NCBI GenBank assembly: GCA_945913255.1
Contig: CAMEDC010000017.1
Coordinates: forward strand, 1-54,625
Reading direction: 5' to 3'
Length of the DNA stretch: 54,625 nt
DNA from: an uncultured Lachnospiraceae bacterium
Lineage (GTDB): Bacteria > Bacillota > Clostridia > Lachnospirales > Lachnospiraceae
Shown here: positions 1 to 9,252 of the stretch, piece after piece
Numbering within the stretch: position 1 is the stretch's first letter
How the letters are laid out: each line of letters starts with the position of its first letter
Made by a program: the position numbers and the translations under genes
Notes under the pieces: generated by a model
What the model was told of the DNA's origin: nothing
Seen by the model: the letters and a program-made list of their open reading frames with translations, nothing else
Database searches by the model: none

Positions 1-2
1 AG

Positions 3-46
3 TGTATACCACCTGTATATCACTTGTGTACCACGTGTATATAACG
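3..46. repeat. Four 11-bp direct repeats at the left edge
   Basis: Four consecutive 11-bp units of the form TGTATAYCACN start at 3, 14, 25 and 36. They differ from each other by one to four bases. The array may continue to the left of the window. It lies downstream of the gdhA terminator and no gene is seen in 1-116. Function is unknown; clustered operator sites or simple sequence expansion are both possible. Confidence 0.5.
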
Positions 47-116
47 ACCTCAAAACAACGTAAATTATCTTCTATTTATGAATATTCTGACAATTCTTTT
101 GTCATTTCAACACATA

Positions 117-153
117 AAGAAAAGTCCCATAAACACTGGGTTTACAGGACTTA
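117..153 (-). terminator. Terminator after gdhA
   Basis: On the minus strand an AAGTCC/GGACTT stem, extended by A-T and G-U pairs, is followed by TTTTCTTT. It starts about 30 bases after the gdhA stop codon. Confidence 0.65.
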
Positions 154-185
154 TCAATATCTTATTTTATCTTAAAAATTCGCGA

Positions 186-1550
<1,365 letters not shown>

Positions 1551-1584
1551 TTAGTATGTGGATACTTGTATACATGTTTCGGTG

Positions 1585-1614
1585 AAAAAAAGCACAGGAC
1601 ATACATCCTGTGCT
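1585..1614 (-). terminator. Terminator hairpin in the gdhA leader (possible attenuator)
   Basis: On the minus strand AGCACAGGA pairs with TCCTGTGCT (9 bp, loop TGTATG) and is followed by a run of T. It lies between a strong promoter match (1638-1666) and gdhA. It could end the upstream 1783-2214 transcript, act as a gdhA attenuator, or do both. Confidence 0.75.
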
Positions 1615-1637
1615 TGCGACACCTTTGTCCAATGGAT

Positions 1638-1666
1638 ATTATAAACCAAAGAATTCATTTTCTCAA
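1638..1666 (-). promoter_or_regulatory. SigA-type promoter upstream of gdhA
   Basis: On the minus strand TTGAGA (1661-1666), a 17-base spacer and a perfect TATAAT (1638-1643). The predicted start is near 1631, so RNA stopped at the 1585-1614 hairpin would be only about 45 bases long. Confidence 0.65.
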
Positions 1667-1782
1667 CACGCTTCATCCCGTTAAACCATAAAAGTTTATT
1701 CCATTTTTTTATACAATTTGCACAATACACTGTACCTGTGCTGTGCAATATGCGCTATAGTGCTTTTGTTTCCGTTATGTTG

Positions 1783-2214
1783 CTATAAATATTGTTTGAG
1801 GCGCTCCACATTTCTCTCTTCCAGTTCAATCATTTTTCTTGCCAGATTCACCGGACGTTCACCTGCCTCCTCATTATGCTTCAGTACTTTTTCCATTTCA
1901 ATGATTCCATTGGTGCTCCCCTTAATCATCAATTCCGCAATATGCCCCGTACTGGTATTGAGCATGGTATTATAATGAATCCCTGTACGCAGCATGGCAT
2001 CTGACAGTGCACTGCTTTTATATCCCTCTGCCTTCGCCTCAAGCAACTGCTTTGTTGCCTCATTATATAATTCTGAATACTTTATAGACTGCCTGGATAA
2101 TTGCATGGAAAGCGCTTCATCATGCACAACATCAGAGATGGTATCAATTGCTTTCATTCCCATTTCCGCATTTTTCTGTATTTCTCTATACACTGTCACT
2201 TCCTGTGATGTCAT
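1783..2214 (-). CDS. Small helical hypothetical protein
   Basis: 143 residues, strongly alpha-helical and charged, with no signal peptide, membrane segment or catalytic motif I can name. Heptad-like patterns (for example IEMEKVLKHNEEAGE) suggest a helical bundle. The start at 2214 is chosen because GGAGG sits six bases upstream; an ATG four codons earlier has no ribosome binding site. It lies between the gdhA promoter region and a terminator that closes the preceding SH3 gene, so it is probably transcribed alone. I do not recognise the family. Confidence 0.7.
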   Translation of the reverse strand: MTSQEVTVYREIQKNAEMGMKAIDTISDVVHDEALSMQLSRQSIKYSELYNEATKQLLEAKAEGYKSSALSDAMLRTGIHYNTMLNTSTGHIAELMIKGSTNGIIEMEKVLKHNEEAGERPVNLARKMIELEERNVERLKQYL

Positions 2215-2246
2215 TTCTGCCTCCATATTTTCTTGTCTAGTGCCAA

Positions 2247-2282
2247 AAGAAAAACCCTATACATTTTCATGTGATAGGGTTT
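2247..2282 (-). terminator. Terminator after the SH3-domain gene
   Basis: On the minus strand AAACCCTAT and ATAGGGTTT form the stem, followed by TTTTTCTTTT, about 30 bases after the stop codon at 2315. Confidence 0.8.
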
Positions 2283-2314
2283 CCCGTTTTTTCTGTTTAT
2301 ATTCATCAAAAAGA

Positions 2315-3538
2315 TTACTGCTGCGTCACATAATCAGACTTTACATATCCTACCTGTCCATTATATATGACCTTGCACCAGCCATCTTCATTCGCAAGCA
2401 GTTCCAGACTTTCTCCTCCTCCCAGAACACCAAGACGTTCTGCTGTCTCACTTGCTGCGGAACGTACATTGATATTTGTACTAGCAGTAACCGAACCAAT
2501 TACATTCTGCCCGGCAGCACTCTCAGCCATCTGGAGAAACTCAGACTTGATATAGCCATCCTTTCCCTCATAAACTATTTTTGTCCATCCGTTGACACGA
2601 ACCTCCTGCACTTCAACTTTTGTTCCACCTGATACTTTACCAAGCTTATCTGCCTGCTCACTGTCTGAACTTCTGACATTGACGGTTGTGGTTGCAGTCG
2701 CATACTGCGGACCGCTTTCTGCCGGTGTTTCCTCCTGCGGCTGTGTTTCACCTTCTCCCGCCGCCACACTGTCACTTGGGTCTTCCCCGGTAGTCTGCTG
2801 TTCTTCAGACGCATTCTCCTTTGCCAGAGTAGTTCCTACCGCTGTGTTAACCTGTGTGCTCAGTTCCTGCATATAGGTCAGGAGTTCCGGATGTGCTGTC
2901 ACGACTTCATTGTATTCCACATTAACACGATTATAAAGTTCCACTACATCTGCCTGTGTGCTGACCGCGGTAATATAGTTGTTTACTTCATCCGAAAGCT
3001 CACTGGTATTGATATAAAATCCCTTCTCGTCATCTTTGCAGATATACCATGCCTGAAAGCCGGGAACCTCCTCTTCATGGTTGATAAACACAAGCTTATA
3101 GTAAACATATGCCACTGTCGAACCTGCTTCCGGTCCTGGTTTTGTATAAATTTCAAGAGTCGGATAATATTCCAGATATTTAGCTCTTTCGCTTAATCGT
3201 AACAGTTCATTTTCAGAATACTCGCTGCATACAGAAAGCACTGTTTCCGTATCTCCCTGCGCCATAGCATTATAATAAGTAGCAAGCAGAGTGAAGATTT
3301 CCGGATCCTCATTTGCCACCAGAGGGACATCTTCCTGAATCTCTGCCACTTCTACCTCACTGCTTGCCTGAGCAGAAGAACTTTCCGCCGCAAGGCTTTC
3401 TGCTTCTTCCTTTTCCTTTCTTGCACCCAAAGCCAGTGCCACAGTCACTGCTACTGCCACAATCAACAGGACAGGAAAAACAATTTTACAATGCCTGACA
3501 ATATAATCACGAATTGCGGATAATTTCTCTTTCTGCAT
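2315..3538 (-). CDS. Membrane-anchored protein with two C-terminal SH3 domains
   Basis: 407 residues from the start at 3538, which has GGAAAGG about seven bases upstream; the longer reading frame to 3562 has no such site. A short cytoplasmic N-terminus is followed by one membrane segment near residues 18-38. Then comes an acidic/Ser-rich linker and an alpha/beta region with resemblance to NTF2-like folds. A Gln/Glu/Thr-rich linker leads to two bacterial SH3 (SH3b) repeats of about 60 residues, each with an NVRS motif and a GYIKS/GYVKS end. SH3b domains usually bind cell-wall peptides, so an extracytoplasmic envelope role is inferred. No catalytic domain is present. Confidence 0.8.
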   Translation of the reverse strand: MQKEKLSAIRDYIVRHCKIVFPVLLIVAVAVTVALALGARKEKEEAESLAAESSSAQASSEVEVAEIQEDVPLVANEDPEIFTLLATYYNAMAQGDTETVLSVCSEYSENELLRLSERAKYLEYYPTLEIYTKPGPEAGSTVAYVYYKLVFINHEEEVPGFQAWYICKDDEKGFYINTSELSDEVNNYITAVSTQADVVELYNRVNVEYNEVVTAHPELLTYMQELSTQVNTAVGTTLAKENASEEQQTTGEDPSDSVAAGEGETQPQEETPAESGPQYATATTTVNVRSSDSEQADKLGKVSGGTKVEVQEVRVNGWTKIVYEGKDGYIKSEFLQMAESAAGQNVIGSVTASTNINVRSAASETAERLGVLGGGESLELLANEDGWCKVIYNGQVGYVKSDYVTQQ

Positions 3539-3560
3539 ATTCACACCTTTCCATAAACGC

Positions 3561-3584
3561 AAAAAGCCGCAAGCGGCTCTTTTC
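3561..3584 (-). terminator. Terminator after tRNA-Arg
   Basis: On the minus strand AGCCGC-TT-GCGGCT followed by TTTTT, about 35 bases downstream of the tRNA 3' end and just before the SH3 gene start. Confidence 0.8.
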
Positions 3585-3604
3585 TAATCATATCTGTTAC
3601 AGTA

Positions 3605-3726
3605 CAGGGTGATGTAAATGCATCCGACAGGAATCGAACCTGCATTAAAGGCGTCGGAGGCCTTCGTTCTATCCGTTAGACTACGGATGCATGGCTTAAT
3701 TGTTACAAATTTATTACATCACCCTG
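3605..3726 (-). repeat. 13-bp inverted repeat enclosing tRNA-Arg
   Basis: CAGGGTGATGTAA (3605-3617) is the exact reverse complement of 3714-3726. In the tRNA precursor the two arms would pair 5' leader to 3' trailer and close a stalk around the tRNA. Both arms lie inside the transcript predicted from the promoter at 3730-3758 and before the terminator at 3561-3584. Confidence 0.8.
3619..3690 (-). tRNA. tRNA-Arg (anticodon CCG)
   Basis: Minus-strand cloverleaf with 7-bp acceptor stem GCATCCG/CGGATGC, anticodon stem AAGGC/GCCTT, loop CTCCGAC with anticodon CCG, and T-arm GCAGG-TTCGATT-CCTGT. The discriminator base is A. The 3' CCA is not encoded, so it must be added after transcription. It reads CGG codons. 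It is a single tRNA gene with its own promoter and terminator. Confidence 0.95.
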
Positions 3727-3729
3727 ACT

Positions 3730-3758
3730 ATAATATCACAAAAACCCTCGTATGTCTA
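3730..3758 (-). promoter_or_regulatory. Promoter of tRNA-Arg
   Basis: On the minus strand TAGACA (3753-3758), a 17-base spacer and TATTAT (3730-3735), about 40 bases upstream of the mature tRNA 5' end. Confidence 0.6.
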
Positions 3759-3788
3759 CCTTCAATTTTTGTAATTTTTAGGAAACTT

Positions 3789-4706
3789 TTAGAAAATTAC
3801 TTTAAGCTTCTTTTTGAAAAAATCAAAATAATACAGGCTGTCAGATAAGACCTCCTCTGCCGCGACTTGTGTTCTGTTTACATCATGAATCATTCTTTTC
3901 AGGTTTTCCGCAGATTCCTGTCCCTTATCCGGAAGCAGAATGACCTCATGAATGGAACTGGGAAGGATATAAAAACTGCTTCCGTAATCCATTGCCAGTT
4001 TCTCAAGAACTCCCTCATAAAGCATACAGATTGCTCCCTGAGCTTTTTGCTCATTGCTCAATATTTTCATAGGTACGGAATCCAGAAACTCCCTATACTC
4101 CTCCACTCCCGTCACAGGGTCTTTATTCTCATCCAGATAAAGCTCCTTCAGGATTTCTTCCATGGAATAAACACGATTGGGAAAAACAGCAGGTGTGTTT
4201 ATCCTGGCCAGTTCAAGCAGTTCCAGCGTGTTCGTCTGCCACAATTCCATGTGGGAATTATGAATCAAGATGCTTCCCTCTCCCAACTCCGGTCCTTTGT
4301 ATGCATAGAAAAAGCAAATTGCAAGGTCAAGGAAATCGATATGAGGTACATCTGAGAGCAATCCCTCATTGGTCTTTCTTCCGACTAGGCGGTAACAGAT
4401 TCTGTCCTTTACCTTTCCAAAATCCCGAAAAAAATCCAGATTAATGTTTTTTCCGCAGGTTTCCTTTCGATAAATCTCTACCAGGCGACTTACAATTTCA
4501 GAAAAGGTTACTCCCCCTTCATATGCCTCCCAAAAAGACTCCAGATAGATAGTGGGAATCACATTTCTGTCCTTGGATTCAATGAGCAGGCCATGCAGCA
4601 ATACACCATTATTTTTCCGTACCTCCTTCAGTTCTACCTGATATTCTTCGCCAAATTCCTTTTCTATCGCTTTTCGTACTTTTTGGGTAAATTCATTTAA
4701 TTCCAT
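3789..4706 (-). CDS. DUF5688 family protein
   Basis: 305 residues from the start at 4706, which has AGAGGA eight bases upstream; the reading frame runs 44 codons further but crosses the efp terminator and has no supporting site. Resembles DUF5688 proteins, which are frequent and often multi-copy in Lachnospiraceae and have no known function. Visible features are an N-terminal helical segment (FTQKVRKAIEKEFGEEY), a conserved block near NGVLLHGLLI, and a C-terminal half with SSFYILPSSIHEVILLPD. There are no membrane segments or signal peptide. It follows efp but is separated from it by a terminator. Confidence 0.75.
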   Translation of the reverse strand: MELNEFTQKVRKAIEKEFGEEYQVELKEVRKNNGVLLHGLLIESKDRNVIPTIYLESFWEAYEGGVTFSEIVSRLVEIYRKETCGKNINLDFFRDFGKVKDRICYRLVGRKTNEGLLSDVPHIDFLDLAICFFYAYKGPELGEGSILIHNSHMELWQTNTLELLELARINTPAVFPNRVYSMEEILKELYLDENKDPVTGVEEYREFLDSVPMKILSNEQKAQGAICMLYEGVLEKLAMDYGSSFYILPSSIHEVILLPDKGQESAENLKRMIHDVNRTQVAAEEVLSDSLYYFDFFKKKLKVIF

Positions 4707-4821
4707 ACTTTTCCTCTTTCTGTACTGTCTTTCAGATTTTTTCAGAGAAGGTTCCGTTCGCACGACAGTACAATGCGCCGGATCAGATTGCAAAATCTTA
4801 TTGCATAGAAATGTAAGAAAC

Positions 4822-4855
4822 AAAAAAGGCAACAACACTTTACAGTGTCATTGCC
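4822..4855 (-). terminator. Terminator after efp
   Basis: On the minus strand GGCAATGACACT pairs with AGTGTTGTTGCC (one internal mismatched region) and is followed by TTTTTTG. It starts about 40 bases after the efp stop codon. Confidence 0.85.
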
Positions 4856-4892
4856 TTACAAGTCTTGATAGTATGAAAATCATGCAGTGTGT

Positions 4893-5450
4893 TTATACAC
4901 GGGACAGATATTCACCGGTTCTGGTATCAATCTTGATCTTATCGCCCTGATTTACAAACAGAGGAACGGAAACCTGTGCACCGGTCTCAACAGTTGCCGG
5001 CTTACTTGCACCTGTAGCGGTATCGCCCTTGAAACCGGGTTCCGTTTCGGTAATCTCCAGTTCAACGAACAAAGGAGGCTCAACGGAGAATACGCTTCCG
5101 TTATGAGAACATACCTTACACATCTCGTTCTCTTTCACGAACTTCATTGCGTCGCCGACTGTGTCTTCATTCAGAGCAATCTGCTCATAGTTCTCTGTAT
5201 CCATGAAGTAGTAAAGCTCTCCATCTTTATACAGATACTGCATATCTTTTCTATCAATACGCGCCTGAGGGCACTTCTCAGTAGGGCGGAAGGTCTTCTC
5301 AACAACACCGCCGCTCTTGATGTTCTTCAGCTTCGTTCTCACGAACGCTGCACCCTTTCCAGGCTTTACGTGCTGGAATTCAATAATCTGGTATACATTA
5401 TTATCGTACTCAATGGTAATACCATTTCTGAAATCACCTGCAGAAATCAT
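4893..5450 (-). CDS. efp: Elongation factor P
   Basis: 185 residues, the standard EF-P length, with three beta-barrel domains. It binds between the P and E sites of the ribosome and relieves stalling at polyproline stretches. The domain I loop VKPGKGAAF places the tip lysine at residue 32. The C-terminal signature [13 protein letters not shown] is intact. The start has AGGAGGAA upstream. It is a stand-alone gene closed by its own terminator. I see no EF-P modification gene in the window. Confidence 0.97.
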   Translation of the reverse strand: MISAGDFRNGITIEYDNNVYQIIEFQHVKPGKGAAFVRTKLKNIKSGGVVEKTFRPTEKCPQARIDRKDMQYLYKDGELYYFMDTENYEQIALNEDTVGDAMKFVKENEMCKVCSHNGSVFSVEPPLFVELEITETEPGFKGDTATGASKPATVETGAQVSVPLFVNQGDKIKIDTRTGEYLSRV

Positions 5451-5602
5451 ATAATATTCCTCCTAATTTTGTTCACAAATAAATTCCTAATCAGTTTAAT
5501 ATAAAAACGTACAAATTTCAACTGTTTTTGTAAAAATTTTTATAGGTGTTTTTCAAAAGCTTCTATAGCTATTTTGTAACCCTGATTTTCTCAGCTGTAA
5601 CC

Positions 5603-6550
5603 TCATTGTCTGCTCAGGCAGAAGTCGATGGCCTGTAGATAACCGTCCAGTCCCTGTCCATATATCTGTTTGTCGCAGGCAGGTGCCGTCACGGACACCT
5701 TACGAAATTCTTCTCTCTGTGTAATATCGGAAATATGTATCTCCACTTTTGGTACCGTAATACTGGCAAGCGCATCGCGGATAGCGTAGCTGTAATGTGT
5801 ATAGGCTCCGGGATTAATCACAATTCCCTCTGTACCGTCAAAATATGCCTCCTGAATCCGGTCGATAATCGCTCCCTCGTGATTACTCTGAAATACCGTT
5901 ATTTCGTTTCCCGTTTCCTCTGCCTTTTTTTGTATCAGGTCTAAAAGATACTGATAATCCTGCGTTCCGTATACACTTTTTTCCCGAATTCCCAGAAAAT
6001 TGATATTGGGACCGTTGATAACCAAAAGTTTCATTTTATTTATCTCCTTACATATTTTATTCAAAATACATTCCATATCCAGATTGTCTACATCCACAAT
6101 CACATCTGCGCAGTCTGTATAGGCATCCTTCCGGCTTTCCATCAGTTCTCTTATCCTCTGTAGTGGATTCTCACATTGCAGAAGCGGTCTTGTAGTGTCT
6201 CCTTTCAGTCGCTCATACACTGTCTCGGGACGAATTCTCAGATAAACCACCGTTCCCAGCCTTTTCAGAATTTCCCTGTTTTCCAGTCGTATTGGTGTTC
6301 CTCCGCCCACAGAGTAAATTACTCTCTGCTTTTTCTCCGTCAAATCACAAAGAAGCGCCGTCTCCTTCTTCCTGAAAGCCTCCTCGCCCTCTTCTGCGAA
6401 AATTTCACTGATACTCCTGCCCTCCCGGCGTTCAATCAGTTTGTCCGTATCTTCCACAGGCATGCGCAGCCTGTAGGAAAGCTTTAAGCCTACACTTGTC
6501 TTGCCGCTCCCCATGAATCCAATTAAAATCAGATTTTTGCCGCTTTTCAT
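5603..6550 (-). CDS. Fused shikimate kinase / type II 3-dehydroquinate dehydratase
   Basis: One 315-residue open frame carries two complete shikimate-pathway enzymes. Residues 1-172 are shikimate kinase (AroK type): P-loop GFMGSGKTSVG at 11-21, shikimate-binding Asp at 34-36, Arg60, GGG at 82-84 and lid RP at 121-122. Residues 173-315 are type II dehydroquinase (AroQ) with LVINGPNINFLG, FQSNHEGAIID, INPGAYTHYSYAIRDAL and EIHISDITQREEFR. The join reads CKEINKMKLL without a stop. Met173 (ATG at 6032-6034) is preceded by AAGGAGATAAATAAA, a full ribosome binding site, so a separate AroQ may also be made. The start overlaps the aroE stop by four bases. Each domain has about the size of the free enzyme. 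Confidence 0.92.
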   Translation of the reverse strand: MKSGKNLILIGFMGSGKTSVGLKLSYRLRMPVEDTDKLIERREGRSISEIFAEEGEEAFRKKETALLCDLTEKKQRVIYSVGGGTPIRLENREILKRLGTVVYLRIRPETVYERLKGDTTRPLLQCENPLQRIRELMESRKDAYTDCADVIVDVDNLDMECILNKICKEINKMKLLVINGPNINFLGIREKSVYGTQDYQYLLDLIQKKAEETGNEITVFQSNHEGAIIDRIQEAYFDGTEGIVINPGAYTHYSYAIRDALASITVPKVEIHISDITQREEFRKVSVTAPACDKQIYGQGLDGYLQAIDFCLSRQ

Positions 6551-7422
6551 TCTAAATTCATCACCCTTTTCATCTCAGTGTATGCCTTATTGGCCAATTC
6601 TCCGGAAACTTTTGCTCCTGTCCACAGCTCGTACGCAATAATCCCCTGATAGAGCAGCATCTTCAGCCCATTATATGCCCTGCCGCCGCTTTCCTTTGTC
6701 AGCTTCATAAATCTCGTCTCTGCCGGATTAAAAACCAGATCATATCCGGTGTGAACCTTTTTGTAAAAATCGGCATCCTCGATAACAGCTGCATCCGTAT
6801 GGGGAAACATCCCCACATTGGTGGCCTGGATAGCAAGATACCTTTCTCCTTCCGGTAATTCTGCATAGGCATCCATTGCAAGCGTTCTGATTTTTTCTTT
6901 TCCAAGATAACCATTTATTTCTTCCGCAATTTTCTGTGCCTTCTCAATCGTCCGGTTTAAAATGATAATTTCCGCAGCTCCTTTATCCGCCAAAAGCATA
7001 GCTACCGCTCTCGCCACACCCCCTGCTCCCAGAAGCAGTACCTTTTCGCCATCTATTTTCACATCGTCCTCGCACATTGCCCGATACAAACCCGGCATAT
7101 CGGTATTATATCCCCTAAAGCCGCCTTCTGTCCTCACAAGTGTGTTTACGGCACCGATTCGCTCTGCCAGCCCATCTATCTCCTTCAGATAAGGTATCAC
7201 CTCACTCTTATAAGGCACGGTTACGTTACATCCCAGCAGATTCAAAGCGTAAGCTCCCTCCACCGCTTCTCTCACCTGCCCTGTCGGTACATGAAAGGGA
7301 ACATAAACCAGATTTTCTTCCAGTTCTTCAGCCAACGTATTATGGATTGCCGGGGACATAGTATGTTCCACCGGATTTCCAATCAGTCCACAGGTTCTCG
7401 TATATCCATTGATTTTCATCAT
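6547..7422 (-). CDS. aroE: Shikimate dehydrogenase
   Basis: 291 residues. NADPH-dependent reduction of 3-dehydroshikimate to shikimate in the cytoplasm. Substrate-binding motifs SPAIHN (near 23-28), NVTVPYK with the catalytic Lys, and NTD near 120 are present. They are followed by the Rossmann loop LGAGGVARAVA and the NRT cofactor-phosphate motif. Its start overlaps the yqeG stop (ATGATGA) and its stop overlaps the kinase-dehydroquinase start (ATGA). Translation of the three genes is therefore likely coupled. Two adjacent ATG codons open the gene; the first has AAGG/CGGATGAG upstream. Confidence 0.95.
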   Translation of the reverse strand: MMKINGYTRTCGLIGNPVEHTMSPAIHNTLAEELEENLVYVPFHVPTGQVREAVEGAYALNLLGCNVTVPYKSEVIPYLKEIDGLAERIGAVNTLVRTEGGFRGYNTDMPGLYRAMCEDDVKIDGEKVLLLGAGGVARAVAMLLADKGAAEIIILNRTIEKAQKIAEEINGYLGKEKIRTLAMDAYAELPEGERYLAIQATNVGMFPHTDAAVIEDADFYKKVHTGYDLVFNPAETRFMKLTKESGGRAYNGLKMLLYQGIIAYELWTGAKVSGELANKAYTEMKRVMNLE

Positions 7423-7928
7423 CTCATCCGCCTTTCTGCATTTTTATGATAAAAATACAGCACAATTCTTTCCAGTTTACGTTTCAGCACAATCTGAATT
7501 TCTTCCTTCGGATGAATTGGCTTCACCAGATAAGTGACTATTCCCGCCTTTTTTGCGCCCCACACATCCGTAAACAGCTGGTCGCCTACAAACAAAGTAG
7601 TTGCCGGAGTGGTACCCAGAAGTTCCATTGCCTTCTCGTAGCCTGAACGCCCCGGTTTCCCTGCCTTATAAATATATTTTGAGCCAACCTTATCATTAAA
7701 CATCTTTACCCGGGGTTCCTTATTGTTAGAAAGCAGCAGAGTTCCGTAACCAAGCTGATGCAATCTTGCAAATAAAGCCACCGCCCTGTCATCTGCCGGA
7801 GCGCCGTGTGGTACCAGCGTATTGTCTATGTCAAAGATAATCCCACGATATCCCTTTTCGTAAAGGCCTTCATAATCCAGTTCATATGCACTTTCCACTT
7901 CATTGTCCGGATAAAACCGCTGCAGCAT
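7419..7928 (-). CDS. yqeG: YqeG-type HAD phosphatase
   Basis: 169 residues from the start at 7928, which has AGGAGA about ten bases upstream; the longer frame to 8012 overlaps the kinase gene and has no site. HAD superfamily subclass IIIA: motif I FDIDNTL near 30-36, motif II LSNN, the conserved Lys in GKPGRSGYEKAM, and motif III FVGDQLFTDVWGA. YqeG proteins are common in Firmicutes; the physiological substrate is not established to my knowledge. The ribosome binding site overlaps the stop codon of the upstream kinase-like gene (TAGGAGA), and the 3' end overlaps aroE. Confidence 0.9.
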   Translation of the reverse strand: MLQRFYPDNEVESAYELDYEGLYEKGYRGIIFDIDNTLVPHGAPADDRAVALFARLHQLGYGTLLLSNNKEPRVKMFNDKVGSKYIYKAGKPGRSGYEKAMELLGTTPATTLFVGDQLFTDVWGAKKAGIVTYLVKPIHPKEEIQIVLKRKLERIVLYFYHKNAERRMR

Positions 7929-7942
7929 AAACACTATCTCTC

Positions 7943-8506
7943 CTATATAATCAAATCTGCTCTTTCCCTGATATAAAATTGTTTTAAATATTTCTCTTCC
8001 ATGGGAATCCATTCATTTACAAAACGTGCCAGCATTTTCTCCCCATTTCGTTCCCGAATGCGATTACACTGTTCCTGCGGCAGAACATCACAGAAAACCC
8101 GCAGCGTCATATATTCTCCAAAACGGGGATGGCAGCTGTAAGCTCCTTCCACAATGCGTATATCTCCTTCCGGAATCACACGCATCTCCCCGAGTTCCAT
8201 CCTGCTGCATTCGAAGCGCCTGTATGCAAACTCTTTTGCCTGCCCTAAATTCGGCAATACTTCATTCGCAAAACGTTCATAATCCACATTCCCGCCAACT
8301 TCCGACAGCCTCTCCCTGGTACGTAATTCCATCGGCAGGAAAAAGTCATCCATGTGAATCACACCCGCACCTGTGATTTCAGAAAGCTTCCTTGCCAAAG
8401 TCGTCTTTCCCGCAGCGCATCGACCATCTATCGCAATAATCTTACCCTTATTCGACGCCTGCACATCACGCAGCGCATCCAGTATCTTCTCAATCCTGTC
8501 CTGCAA
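7943..8506 (-). CDS. Uridine-kinase-like P-loop NTPase
   Basis: 187 residues. Walker A loop GRCAAGKTT near 28-36 sits behind an N-terminal helix. It is followed by HMDDFFLP near 51-58, which matches the substrate-binding DDFY-type motif of uridine/phosphoribulokinase-like kinases. The EGAYSCHP segment and a C-terminal RIRERNG lid region are also typical. Substrate is not certain; nucleoside kinase is the best guess. The start codon is TTG and lies inside the 3' end of the DUF3842 gene (17-base overlap), so expression is probably coupled. A downstream GTG at residue 15 is a less likely alternative. Confidence 0.8.
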   Translation of the reverse strand: MQDRIEKILDALRDVQASNKGKIIAIDGRCAAGKTTLARKLSEITGAGVIHMDDFFLPMELRTRERLSEVGGNVDYERFANEVLPNLGQAKEFAYRRFECSRMELGEMRVIPEGDIRIVEGAYSCHPRFGEYMTLRVFCDVLPQEQCNRIRERNGEKMLARFVNEWIPMEEKYLKQFYIRERADLII

Positions 8507-8894
8507 TCTTCTCTACCGCTTCCTTAATGTAATCACCAAGTTTTTTTTCTGCAACCCCAACCACCTTTGCATTACACCGGCTCATGGGAATCAACAGGAT
8601 TTTTGCCTCACTTGAACCGACGGCTTCCGCCATCCTCGGCGTAATCTCTCCCAGCATGGCATTTGCAATCACAATACCGATGGGACCCACAATCACATCC
8701 ACTCTGCTACTGTTATAGATTACCGCATTTTCTCCCGTTGCACCAACCACCGTTCCACCACGCATCATGTTCGAGGTTGCCGTCGCATTGGTTCCAACAG
8801 CAATCAGTTCCGCATCCGGATATCTCTCATGTATTTCCTCAACAAGGCTTCGTCCGACACCGCCGCCCTGTCCGTCCATCACCATTATTTTCAA
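8490..8894 (-). CDS. DUF3842 family protein
   Basis: 134 residues, about the normal size for DUF3842. The N-terminal MDGQGGGVGRSLVEEI looks like a Rossmann-type nucleotide loop. It is followed by AVGTNATATSNMMRGG and a central GPIGIVIANAMLGEITP segment, all characteristic of this clostridial family. Its function is not known to me. It is the first gene of a tightly packed minus-strand run: DUF3842, kinase-like, yqeG, aroE, aroK-aroQ. Confidence 0.85.
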   Translation of the reverse strand: MKIMVMDGQGGGVGRSLVEEIHERYPDAELIAVGTNATATSNMMRGGTVVGATGENAVIYNSSRVDVIVGPIGIVIANAMLGEITPRMAEAVGSSEAKILLIPMSRCNAKVVGVAEKKLGDYIKEAVEKIAGQD

Positions 8895-9003
8895 TGTTTC
8901 ATCCGCCTTTCACAAACTTCTAAAATGATAACATGTCTGCTCTGTATAATTCAAGTGGTTGGCGAACATAATTTCACTGAATGCATGGCTGTTCATAAAC
9001 TTC

Positions 9004-9031
9004 TTGACTTTCCCCGTTTTTTTGTTATGAT
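9004..9031 (+). promoter_or_regulatory. Promoter of the ECF S-component gene
   Basis: TTGACT (9004-9009), a 16-base spacer and TATGAT (9026-9031). The expected start near 9038 leaves a 5' leader of about 215 bases before the ATG at 9253. Confidence 0.7.
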
Positions 9032-9037
9032 AAAAAA

Positions 9038-9252
9038 GAATTCGTTTCAGGAAGAAACGCTGCATTTAGACAAATGCTTTAATTTTACAGAGACTTCGGA
9101 ACATTTTGGGGTCATATTCTTCTACATTTGATACATATTATGAAATGTTTGCCGGGAAGGCAGATTCTCCCAGGAAGGGATTCTGTTTTCGCGGTTTTTT
9201 TGCCCTGTTGAAGCATGTACTGCAGTCTCAAAAAGGAAAGGAAACGAATCTT
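9038..9252 (+). promoter_or_regulatory. Long 5' leader with a possible attenuator
   Basis: About 215 untranslated bases lie between the promoter and the ECF S-component start. An imperfect hairpin at 9161-9185 (CAGA/TCTG outer stem, one mismatch) is followed by two T runs at 9186-9189 and 9195-9201, like an attenuating terminator. It does not match the TPP, THF, cobalamin, preQ1 or FMN riboswitch motifs I know. It is a candidate regulatory leader only. Confidence 0.35.

Noticed and set aside
3789..4838. Long start of the DUF5688 gene at 4838
   Set aside because: It would begin inside the efp terminator hairpin; ATG 4706 has a proper ribosome binding site.
9038..9252. THF, TPP, preQ1 or cobalamin riboswitch before the ECF gene
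   Set aside because: None of the conserved core motifs of these classes was found in the leader.
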